A DNA stretch of 64,000 nt from Parahaliea mediterranea (GTDB lineage: Bacteria > Pseudomonadota > Gammaproteobacteria > Pseudomonadales > Halieaceae). The notes under the pieces are model-generated. The model saw only the letters and a program-made list of their open reading frames with translations, had not been told where the DNA came from and did no database searches. This document shows positions 35,334 through 42,903 of the stretch, one piece after another (the first letter of the stretch is position 1; the number at the start of each line of letters is the position of its first letter). Where the stretch lies: assembly GCF_017255185.1 (NCBI RefSeq), contig NZ_JAFKCZ010000007.1, positions 1-64,000 on the forward strand. Reading direction: 5' to 3'. The position numbers were made by a program, and so were the translations under genes.

Positions 35334-36352
35334 TGCGCATCCTGCACGTCGCCCACCAACAGCTGCGCAAGTACGGCCACACCCGCGTAAGCTGGGCCCA
35401 GAAGCTGTACCACGGCCTGGTAAAGAACGACTACCTGGTGCAGCGCTTCTCCGACCGCGACGTGGCGGCCTTCGAGGCCCCCCTGGGCATCCGCGACCTC
35501 GGCGCCCGGCAGGCCAACAAGCGCCTGCTGCAAACCGCCGAGGCCTTCGCCCCGGAACTGGTGCTGGTGGGCCACTGCGACATCATCGGCAACGACACCC
35601 TCGAGGCCCTGCGCCGGCTCTGCCCGGGAGTGGTCATCGCCGGGCTCAACAACGACCCGCTGTTCGTCCCCGAAAACTACGCCAAGATCGAGCACCGCTG
35701 CGCGGTGGTGGATTACATGTTCGTATCCACCGGCGAGCGCGAACTGGGCGCCTTCGGCGGCCAGCGGGCACAGCTGCGGCACATGCCCAACCCGGCGGAC
35801 CCCGCCATCGAGAGCGCCGACAACAGCACCCGAGACGACTTCGAGCACGACCTGATCTTCTGCAGCAAGTCCGAGGCCTACACCGACCGCGGCCAGACCG
35901 TGCAATACCTGCGCGACAACCTGCCCGCGGAGCTGCGCTTCCACACCCCCGGCAGCTTCGGTGTCCCGGGGGCCTGGGGCCGGGACTACGACGAGGCCCT
36001 GGCGGCCAGCAAGATGGGCCTCAACCTGAACCGGCAGGAGGGCGGCCACTGGTACTCCTCGGCGCGCATGGCCCAGCTCGGGGGCAACGGCCTGCTGGTG
36101 TTCACCCACCGCGCGGCGGACTTCCAAAGCCTGTTCCCGCCGGAATCGCTGGTATACTTCGACACCGCCCGGGACCTGTGCGAGTCGGTGACCGCGTTTC
36201 ATCGCGACGACGCCCGGCGCCGTTACTGGGCGGCCAATACCCGGGACTTTTTCCACCGGGAAATGAACTGTACGCTGTACGCCCGCTATATTGTCGAGAC
36301 CAGCATGGAGCTGCCCTACAGCCACGACTACGCCTGGGTTGGCGCGTCGTGA
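35333..36352 (+). CDS. Glycosyltransferase-like protein (GT-B fold, CgeB-like)
   Basis: A 339-residue protein without a transmembrane helix. The N-terminal part begins MRILHVAHQQLRKYGHTR; the C-terminal part has GLNLNRQEGGHWYSSARMAQ and GNGLLVFTHRA, patterns seen in CgeB/Glyco_trans_1_2 type transferases. The family assignment is weaker than for its neighbours. It sits between two clear GT4 genes with coupled starts and stops (TGATG before, GTGA after), so a role in the same glycan is very likely. Confidence 0.7.
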   Translation: MRILHVAHQQLRKYGHTRVSWAQKLYHGLVKNDYLVQRFSDRDVAAFEAPLGIRDLGARQANKRLLQTAEAFAPELVLVGHCDIIGNDTLEALRRLCPGVVIAGLNNDPLFVPENYAKIEHRCAVVDYMFVSTGERELGAFGGQRAQLRHMPNPADPAIESADNSTRDDFEHDLIFCSKSEAYTDRGQTVQYLRDNLPAELRFHTPGSFGVPGAWGRDYDEALAASKMGLNLNRQEGGHWYSSARMAQLGGNGLLVFTHRAADFQSLFPPESLVYFDTARDLCESVTAFHRDDARRRYWAANTRDFFHREMNCTLYARYIVETSMELPYSHDYAWVGAS

Positions 36353-37398
36353 ACAATCCGGTAACCGTGGTACAGGCCCTCGCCGGCGCACCCTACGGCG
36401 GCGCCGAGAACTTCTACACCCGGCTGGTCTGCGCCCTGGCGGAGCAGCCCGGCCTGCGGCAGTTCGCCTTTACCCGCAAGAATCCCCAGCGCGAATCCGC
36501 TTTCGCCGCCGCCGGGGTGCCGGTGCAGACCTTCCGCTTCGGCGGCCGCCTCAGCCTGCCCGGCCACTGGCGCTATCACCTGGCGCTGCGCAAGCTGGCG
36601 CCGGACGTGGTACTGACCTACATGAACCGGGCCAGCGGGCTCACCCCGCCGGGGAACTACCAGTTGATGTGCCGGCTGGGTCACTACTATGACCTCAAGT
36701 ACTACCGCCACGCCGATCACTGGATCGGCATCACCCGCGGCATCTGCGATCACCTGGTGCGCGGCGGGATGCCCGCGGACCGGGTGTACCGCATCCCCAA
36801 TTTCGCCGACGAGACCGACCCCGCGCCGGTGTCCCGGGCCTCCCTCAACACCCCCGAGGGAGTGCCCCTGCTGCTGACCGCGGGCCGCGCGCACCACAAC
36901 AAGGCCTTCGATGTCCTGCTGCGAGCCCTGGTCGAGGTGCCCGACGCCTGGCTGTGGCTGGCCGGGGACGGCCCCGAGCGCACCGCGCTGGAAAACCTGT
37001 CGCGGGAACTGGGCGTTGCCGACAGGGTGCGCTTCCTCGGCTGGCGCGACGACGTGGACGCACTGATGCGCAGCGCCGACCTGTTCGTCTGCCCCTCGCG
37101 CCACGAGGGCCTGGGCAGCATCGTGGTGGAGGCCTGGTACCACGGCTGCCCCATCGTCGCCACCCGCTCCCAGGGGCCGGGGGAACTGATCGAGCACGAG
37201 GTCACGGGCCTGCTGACGCCGGTGGACGAAACCGGCCCCCTGGCCGCCGCCATTCGCTCGCTGCTGGACGACCCCGCCGCCGCGGCGCGGCTGGCCGACA
37301 CTGCCCGCGCCCACTACGACCGCCACTACAGTCGCGCCCACATCGCCCGCAGCTACAACGAGCTGCTGCACCAGGTGGCGGGGAGGCCCGCCCCGTGA
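36349..37398 (+). CDS. Glycosyltransferase family 4
   Basis: A 349-residue GT-B enzyme. N-terminal APYGGAENFYTRLV (about 12-25) is the usual glycine-rich entry, and the donor domain has LLTAGRAHHNKAFDVLLRAL (about 168-187) and CPSRHEGLGSIVVEAWYHG (about 247-265). The GTG start overlaps the previous stop (GTGA at 36349-36352). Its own stop overlaps the next GTG in the same manner. WaaG-like LPS core transferases have this layout, but the sugar is not predictable. Confidence 0.9.
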   Translation: MNNPVTVVQALAGAPYGGAENFYTRLVCALAEQPGLRQFAFTRKNPQRESAFAAAGVPVQTFRFGGRLSLPGHWRYHLALRKLAPDVVLTYMNRASGLTPPGNYQLMCRLGHYYDLKYYRHADHWIGITRGICDHLVRGGMPADRVYRIPNFADETDPAPVSRASLNTPEGVPLLLTAGRAHHNKAFDVLLRALVEVPDAWLWLAGDGPERTALENLSRELGVADRVRFLGWRDDVDALMRSADLFVCPSRHEGLGSIVVEAWYHGCPIVATRSQGPGELIEHEVTGLLTPVDETGPLAAAIRSLLDDPAAAARLADTARAHYDRHYSRAHIARSYNELLHQVAGRPAP

Positions 37399-38111
37399 GC
37401 AACGACCTTATTCAACAGCGCGACGTGGTCACACTCGGGGGCGTGGACGCCGCCTTCGCCCGCGGCGGCAACCGCCTGTGTTTTGTCGACCCGCGCTCCC
37501 CCGAGCGCTGCATCAAGACCCTGCGCGCGGACCGCTCCCCCGCGGCCAAGCGGCGCGCGGCGCCGCTGTTCAAGCGCCTCAAGCCCCTGGCCAGCTTTGA
37601 CGACAACCGCCAGGAGGCCCGGGTTTTCCGGCGCATCGAGCGACGTATCGGCCAGGAAGCCTTCGAGCTGATCCCCCGACTCCACGGCTTCGTGTCGACC
37701 GACCTGGGCGAGGGCCTGTGCTGCGACCTGCTGCGCGACGACGACGGCCGCATCGCCCTGTCGTTGAAGCAGTACCTGTGGCAGCGCGGCCGCGACCGCT
37801 GGGTGGAGTCCGCCCTGGCGCGCTTCGGCGAGCGCTGGCGCACACTGGGCATGCCCTCCCGCCGCCTGCTGCTGCACAACATGGTGGTGCAGTGCCGCGA
37901 CGGCCGCGCCGAACGCCTGTACGTGATCGACGGCCTGGGCTGGCCCGACATGCTGCCGCTGGCGGACCTGGTGCCGGCGCTGGCGCGGCGCAAGGCGGGC
38001 CAGCGCCTGCGGGACCTCGACAACGCCATCGAGCAGCTGCTGGCGCGCCAGGCGCGGCACGGCGATTTCGGTATCCACGGCTGGTTGCCCGATGCCCGCC
38101 GGGAGTGTTGA
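37395..38111 (+). CDS. YrbL-like protein, possible sugar/LPS kinase
   Basis: A 238-residue protein of the YrbL (PhoP-regulated network) family, kinase-like fold. N-terminal half: FARGGNRLCFVDPRSPERCIK, the family's nucleotide-lobe lysine region (about residues 18-38, quoted in part). Later LLLHNMVVQ and RLYVIDGLGW stand in place of the HGDL and DFD-like catalytic motifs of InaA/WaaP kinases. Its site among glycosyltransferases suggests phosphorylation of a heptose or Kdo residue, which is inference. GTG start at 37395 (GTGA overlap). Confidence 0.75.
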   Translation: MSNDLIQQRDVVTLGGVDAAFARGGNRLCFVDPRSPERCIKTLRADRSPAAKRRAAPLFKRLKPLASFDDNRQEARVFRRIERRIGQEAFELIPRLHGFVSTDLGEGLCCDLLRDDDGRIALSLKQYLWQRGRDRWVESALARFGERWRTLGMPSRRLLLHNMVVQCRDGRAERLYVIDGLGWPDMLPLADLVPALARRKAGQRLRDLDNAIEQLLARQARHGDFGIHGWLPDARREC

Positions 38112-39369
38112 TCACTTGCCCGGCCGGGCCGTATCCGGCAAAACAGGAGTCCAGCAACTGATTCATCACTCCCCCCTGCCGCGCGCCCTGGCCCCGGTCG
38201 TCGCCCTCGGCCTGCTGCTGATGAGCGCCGGGTTCTACCTGTTTCCGGACTACGGCGCCGTGGCCCGCTGCTTCTACCTGCTGGTGTTGCTGCCGGTGGT
38301 GGTGCTGGCCCTGCTGCGGCCGGGCGCGCTGGCCATGCCCCCGCTCCAGGCCCTGGTATTCCTGCCCCTGCCGCTGTACCTCGCCCTGAGCACCACCTGG
38401 GGGCTGGCGGGAACCGGCGCGGCGGGCCCGCAGTACTGGGACCTGGTCAAGCCCGCCCTGTTTCTGGCCGCCCTGCTGGGTGGCAGCCACCTCGCACGGG
38501 CGCGTTACCCGAACCTCCCCGCGCTGCTGCCGCGGGCCATCGTCCTGGCCGCCCTGCCCTCGGCCCTGACCGGCCTGGCGCAGTACCTGCCACAGGCCCT
38601 GGAGAGTGGCGACTGGCCGCGCATGGCGGGGATATCGCTGCGCGGCGACATCAACGTCAACGCCGCCCTGCACGGCCTCAGTTGCCTGTTTTGCGCCTGG
38701 GGCCTGCGACACTGGTCACCGCGCTGGCGCCCCTGGCTGTGGTGCACGCTGCCGCTGAGCCTGCTGTCGGCCCTGCTGTCACAGAGCAAGGTCGGCCTGC
38801 TGCTGGGCCTGCTGGCGCTGGCCGCCCTGGCCTGGAGCGCCCTGCGTCACAGCGGCCGCCAGTGGCTCGCGACCGGCCTGGCACTGGCCGGCCTGGCCCT
38901 GCTGCTGGCCTTTTTCGCCGGCTTCGAGCGGATTCCCTTCCTCTACCGCCTGGAGGGTTACAGCGTGCGCCTGGACCTGTGGTCCCAGGGCGTTGAACAG
39001 GCCGCCAGGCACCCCTGGCTGGGCCACGGGCTGGGCGCGGACCTGCCCCTGACCCGCTTCGGCGAGCCCTACCACTCCCACGTGCACAACCTGCTGTTGG
39101 GCACGCTGCGCTACGGCGGCGTGATCGGCCTCGGCCTGATACTGTGGCAACTGGGGGGGACGCTGTGGCTGGCGTGGCGGGAGCGACTGTGGCGGGGCGA
39201 TGACGGAGCGCTGCTCATGTGGTGGCTGGCGGGCCTGGCTTTCCTGCTGACCAACGGCAGCCAGCCGCTGCTCAAGCCGCACCACACCTGGTTCTTCTAC
39301 TGGATACCGCTGGCGCTGCTGTTGGCGAGCGCCGCCGGCAGGTCTCAGAAGCCCTCGACCTCGAGGTAG
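38092..39369 (+). CDS. O-antigen ligase/polymerase-like membrane protein (WaaL/Wzy_C)
   Basis: An approximately 425-residue protein with 10-12 hydrophobic helices. The large periplasmic loop falls between LYRLEGYSVRLDLW and the next helix pair, with HPWLGHGLGAD (about 305-315) and HSHVHNLLLGTLRYGG, the Wzy_C/WaaL signature with its conserved Arg and His. It would link a glycan to lipid A-core, or polymerise it. The start is uncertain: ATG 38092 overlaps the kinase gene by 20 bp, and TTG 38116 is possible. The 3' end overlaps the convergent GT2 gene by 25 bp. Confidence 0.85.
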   Translation: MPAGSVDHLPGRAVSGKTGVQQLIHHSPLPRALAPVVALGLLLMSAGFYLFPDYGAVARCFYLLVLLPVVVLALLRPGALAMPPLQALVFLPLPLYLALSTTWGLAGTGAAGPQYWDLVKPALFLAALLGGSHLARARYPNLPALLPRAIVLAALPSALTGLAQYLPQALESGDWPRMAGISLRGDINVNAALHGLSCLFCAWGLRHWSPRWRPWLWCTLPLSLLSALLSQSKVGLLLGLLALAALAWSALRHSGRQWLATGLALAGLALLLAFFAGFERIPFLYRLEGYSVRLDLWSQGVEQAARHPWLGHGLGADLPLTRFGEPYHSHVHNLLLGTLRYGGVIGLGLILWQLGGTLWLAWRERLWRGDDGALLMWWLAGLAFLLTNGSQPLLKPHHTWFFYWIPLALLLASAAGRSQKPSTSR

Positions 39370-40301
39370 GGCTGGTGGCGCATGCGGAAGTAGCCGAGGG
39401 CGCAACCGAGGCTGCGGCAGCCGCGCAACCAGGCGCGGATCATGGCGTCGCGCTGCAGGACCAGCACGCAGGCCGCGGCCTGGAGCAGGCTGGCCACGCC
39501 CTTGAGACCATAAAACAGCGCGCGACCGGCGGTGCGGGGCTTGTCCTGCACGCTGCCGCTGCCCAGCAGCAGGCCCACGCGGAATTTGCGCCGCGACAGG
39601 TAGCGCAGGTTGGCCCGCTCCGGCGGTATGGTTTCCACCACCGCCGCCTCGTGGCAGTAGAGAATCGGCACGCCCCGACTGGCCAGCCGGGAGAAGAAGA
39701 TGGTGTCGGTGCCGCCGTCGCGGGGGCGACTCTCGTCGAAACCGGGAGCGTCCTCTTCCAACAGCGCCAATGGCAGTAGCGTATTATTGCTGGCGCAGGT
39801 GTTGAGCTGCTCGCCGGTGTGGCGAATCTTGCGCTGGAAGTAGGGCCGCAGGTAATCCTGGCAGGCGGGGCTGACCTGGGCCACCACCCGGCCCTGCAGG
39901 ACCGCCGACCAATTCGTTTCAGCGGCATAGGCGCAGAGCGCCAGCAGCCAGTCGGGCTCGACTTCCTCGTCATCGTCGACGAACACCAGCCCCTTGGCGC
40001 CGATGGTCCTGGCGTGCTCAAGCAGGCAGTTGCGGGCCTGGGGAATACCGACCCGCGTCTCCAGCTGGTAGCTGATGGGGAAGGGTGAACTGGCGTCGAA
40101 ACCGGCCACCAGGGCGCGGTTGGCGGGCCTGTCGTCGTTTTCCACCACGTGCACGGACACCTGGCAGCACGCCGGCAGCCGCATACGCAACAGGCTGGAG
40201 AGCAGCCGCCCCAACATCCCCGGCCGACGCCGCGTGCACACGCCCACCACCAGCCTGTCGGCCGGGTGCGGGGGCGCGGGATTGTGGCGGTCTACGGTCA
40301 A
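39345..40301 (-). CDS. Glycosyltransferase family 2
   Basis: An approximately 318-residue GT-A enzyme. The opening VVGVCTRRRPGMLGRLL and the metal-binding LVFVDDDEEVEPDW (about 110-123) are the GT2 signatures; an ED-like RDGGTDTIFFSRL follows. A hydrophobic C-terminal region (about 275-300) may touch the membrane. The start is uncertain. TTG 40301 gives a normal length; longer frames to 40526 begin in sequence with no protein-like pattern. It converges with the O-antigen-ligase-like gene and probably serves the same glycan. Confidence 0.82.
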   Translation of the reverse strand: MTVDRHNPAPPHPADRLVVGVCTRRRPGMLGRLLSSLLRMRLPACCQVSVHVVENDDRPANRALVAGFDASSPFPISYQLETRVGIPQARNCLLEHARTIGAKGLVFVDDDEEVEPDWLLALCAYAAETNWSAVLQGRVVAQVSPACQDYLRPYFQRKIRHTGEQLNTCASNNTLLPLALLEEDAPGFDESRPRDGGTDTIFFSRLASRGVPILYCHEAAVVETIPPERANLRYLSRRKFRVGLLLGSGSVQDKPRTAGRALFYGLKGVASLLQAAACVLVLQRDAMIRAWLRGCRSLGCALGYFRMRHQPYLEVEGF

Positions 40302-40396
40302 ACGGCAATCCAGGTACTGAATCCAGCGACATATGGTATCACAGCCAATGACGGGCGAAGGATGGCAATTATTCCCCCGGACAGGGGGAATGCCGA

Positions 40397-41266
40397 CTAC
40401 AGCGCGTCCAGCAGGGCCCGGATGGCGCCCAGGGCCGCGGCCTCCTCCAGGGTCGGCGCATGGCCGCGACCGCTCACCTCCACCACCTGGCAGTTGCGAC
40501 CGCGTTCGCCCATGCGCGTGGCGCAATCACCCAGGAGAATGTCCGAGTGCCCGCCCCGCAACACCAGCACCGGCACCGGCAGGGCCTCGAACAGGGGCCA
40601 CAGGTCCGGCGGCACCGCGGCGGCATCCGCCGCGTCGATCGGCGCGGCGATGGCGGGATCGTAGGCCAGCACCGGCACCCCGTTTTGCTCGCGGTAGATG
40701 GCGCGGGCGAAGGCCAGCCAGCGGGTGTGGTCGAAGTCGGGGAATTCGCGGCCGTTGATCGCCCGGGCCTGGGCCACGGCCTCCTCCCAGGTGGCCACCG
40801 GCGCCGATTTGCCGACATAGTCCTTGATCCGCGCCAGCCCCGCCGGGTTCACCTCCGGGCCGATGTCGTTGAGCACCAGGGCGCGCAGCCGCGCCGGCTG
40901 CATCGCGCCCATCATCATGCCCATCAGCCCGCCCATCGAGGTACCGATCACCACCACCTGTTCCAGGCCCAGGTGATCGAGCAGCGCGAACATGTCGGCC
41001 ACGTAGGTGGCCGGCTGGTAGTTGGCCGGGTTCGGGTCGTAGTCCGAGCGGCCGCGGCCGCGCTGGTCGGCACAGACCAGGCGGCAGTCGCCCGCCAGTT
41101 CGCTTGCGAGCCCCTCGAAATCGGCGCTGTTGCGGGTCAGTCCGTGGAGGCACAGCAGCACCGGAGCCGAGGAGCCGGCGCGATTGTAGTCGCGGGCGTA
41201 GAGCCCCAGGCCGTCGGCGCCGCGATAGTGGATGTCGTCGTAGTGTTGCATGCCGTTGTCAGTCAT
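40397..41266 (-). CDS. Alpha/beta hydrolase
   Basis: A 289-residue hydrolase. HGLTRNSADF (oxyanion HG, about 41-50), the nucleophile elbow GTSMGG (Ser near residue 113) and the C-terminal catalytic His in GRGHAPTLEE are intact. It resembles ester or lactone hydrolases of the 3-oxoadipate-enol-lactonase/haloperoxidase group. The ATG at 41266 overlaps the acyl-CoA synthetase stop (41259-41261), so it is translationally coupled to that gene. It is the last gene of a uptake/activation cluster and may release a carboxylate that the synthetase activates (inference). Confidence 0.88.
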   Translation of the reverse strand: MTDNGMQHYDDIHYRGADGLGLYARDYNRAGSSAPVLLCLHGLTRNSADFEGLASELAGDCRLVCADQRGRGRSDYDPNPANYQPATYVADMFALLDHLGLEQVVVIGTSMGGLMGMMMGAMQPARLRALVLNDIGPEVNPAGLARIKDYVGKSAPVATWEEAVAQARAINGREFPDFDHTRWLAFARAIYREQNGVPVLAYDPAIAAPIDAADAAAVPPDLWPLFEALPVPVLVLRGGHSDILLGDCATRMGERGRNCQVVEVSGRGHAPTLEEAAALGAIRALLDAL

Positions 41267-42872
41267 AGCGCAGTTCGCTGAATTGGCGGCGCAGGTCCCG
41301 CTTGAGGATCTTGCCGTTGGGGTTGCGCGGCAGCTCGTCGACCAGCAGCACATCCGCCAGCCGCTGTTGCTTGCCCAGGCGCCCGTTGGCCCAGCCCAGA
41401 ATAGCCTCTGCCCGCGCGCCGTTGGCGGCACTGGCCACCACCAGGGCCACGGGTGTCTCCCCCCAGCGCTCGCTGGCGGCGCCGATCACCGCGACGTCGT
41501 CCACCCCCGGGTGCCGCGCCACCACCGCCTCGATATCCTGGGGGTACACGTTCTGCCCACCGCTGAGGATCATGTCCTTCTTGCGATCCACAATGTACAG
41601 GAAGCCGGCCTCGTCGACATAGCCGATATCACCGGAACGCAGCCACTGGCGGCCGCTGTCGTCAACGAATCGGGCCTCGCGGTTGGCGTCCTCGCGGCGC
41701 CAGTACCCGGGCATGGTAATGCGGCCCCGGGACACGATCTCGCCGCTGCGGTTGGCCGGCAGCGGGCGGTCGTCGTCGTCGATAATGCACAGGTCGGTGC
41801 CCAGCAGGGGCCGGCCTACCGAGGCCCAGCGCCCCTCGGCATCCTCCGGGTCCAGGGTGGTGATAATGCCCTCGGTCAGGCCGTAGAGTTCGACGATACC
41901 GCAGGCGAAATGGCGGAAGATGTCCCGCTTGAGATCCTCGCGCAGGGGCGAGCCGCAACTCATCATGGCCTGCATGGTGGCCACGCTGTGCGCGCCGCTT
42001 GGCGGCGCGCTTCGCGGTGCGCCTTCCAGGCACTGCACGACGCGCTGGAACTGGATCGGCACCATCGCGGTGTGGGTAATGCCCTCGGCCGCCACCGTGC
42101 GCAGAAAGTCCGCGGCGTCAAAGCGGGTGTGCACCACCACCGTGCCACCGGCCAGCAGGGTACACAACATCGCCACCCAGGAGATGTTGGAGTACAGGCC
42201 GATGGTGAGCAGGGTGCGCGCGGCGCCGTGGTAGCGCAGGGCGATCGCCAGGTCGTAGGCCCAGTCCCGGCGGCTGCGAAAGCTGTGCAGGATGCCCTTG
42301 GGCAGGCCGGTGGTGCCCGAGCTGTAGATGATATTCAGCGGCGCGTCGTCGCCCAGGTCAATGTCCGGCAGGGTGTCCGGCCGCCCGTCGCAGAATTCGC
42401 CCAGCTCCCGCCACCCCGCGGCGACCTCCCCCGCGCAGATGCGCAGCCCCAGGGAGGGCGGCAGGCCGGCCTCGAGGGCGGCCAGGCGCGGCAGCTGGTC
42501 GGCGCTGACCACCAGCGCGGAGACCTCCGCGTCGGCGAGCATCGACAACAGGGCCTCGTCGCTGACCGAGAGATTGATCGGCACCGACACCGCTCCCGCG
42601 GCCATGGTGCCGAACAGGGCCTGCAGCATCGGCAGGCCGTTGGACATCACAATGCCCACCCGTTCCCCCGGCGCCACCCCGGCCGCCAGCAGGCCGTGGG
42701 CGAAACGGTGGTTGGCGGCGCAAAATTGCGCCCAGTTCCAGCGCGCCTCGCCGCACACCGCGGCCTCCTTCTCCCCGCGCCACTTGCCGTGCAGGGCCAG
42801 GATCTCCGGCAGCTGGGGTACGGGCGCCTCGAAGCCGGGCGCCTCGAAGCCGGACGCCTCGAAGCCAGTCAT
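41259..42872 (-). CDS. AMP-forming acyl-CoA synthetase/ligase
   Basis: A 537-residue ANL-superfamily enzyme making acyl-CoA from a carboxylic acid, ATP and CoA. ATP-binding motif YSSGTTGLPKG (about 168-178), YGLTEG (about 325-330), the hinge/A8 region and C-terminal catalytic Lys in NPNGKILKRDL are present. ATG 42872 is preceded by AGGGTGGATAAC; a GTG at 42890 is less likely. The first 20 residues are built from a repeated FEA(S/P)G unit encoded by three 15-bp repeats (42824-42868). The acid substrate is unknown; the neighbours are a TonB receptor, a symporter and an esterase. Confidence 0.9.
   Translation of the reverse strand: MTGFEASGFEAPGFEAPVPQLPEILALHGKWRGEKEAAVCGEARWNWAQFCAANHRFAHGLLAAGVAPGERVGIVMSNGLPMLQALFGTMAAGAVSVPINLSVSDEALLSMLADAEVSALVVSADQLPRLAALEAGLPPSLGLRICAGEVAAGWRELGEFCDGRPDTLPDIDLGDDAPLNIIYSSGTTGLPKGILHSFRSRRDWAYDLAIALRYHGAARTLLTIGLYSNISWVAMLCTLLAGGTVVVHTRFDAADFLRTVAAEGITHTAMVPIQFQRVVQCLEGAPRSAPPSGAHSVATMQAMMSCGSPLREDLKRDIFRHFACGIVELYGLTEGIITTLDPEDAEGRWASVGRPLLGTDLCIIDDDDRPLPANRSGEIVSRGRITMPGYWRREDANREARFVDDSGRQWLRSGDIGYVDEAGFLYIVDRKKDMILSGGQNVYPQDIEAVVARHPGVDDVAVIGAASERWGETPVALVVASAANGARAEAILGWANGRLGKQQRLADVLLVDELPRNPNGKILKRDLRRQFSELRYD
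42824..42868. repeat. Three 15-bp tandem repeats in the 5' end of the acyl-CoA synthetase gene
   Basis: Units GCGCCTCGAAGCCGG (42824-42838, 42839-42853) and a third with two changes (42854-42868), plus strand sequence. Because 15 is a multiple of three the frame is kept, and the protein begins with repeated GFEA(S/P). It lies before the folded adenylation domain, so copy number changes should be tolerated. Confidence 0.85.
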
Positions 42873-42903
42873 GTTATCCACCCTATTCACCCCGCGGCGC
42901 CGC

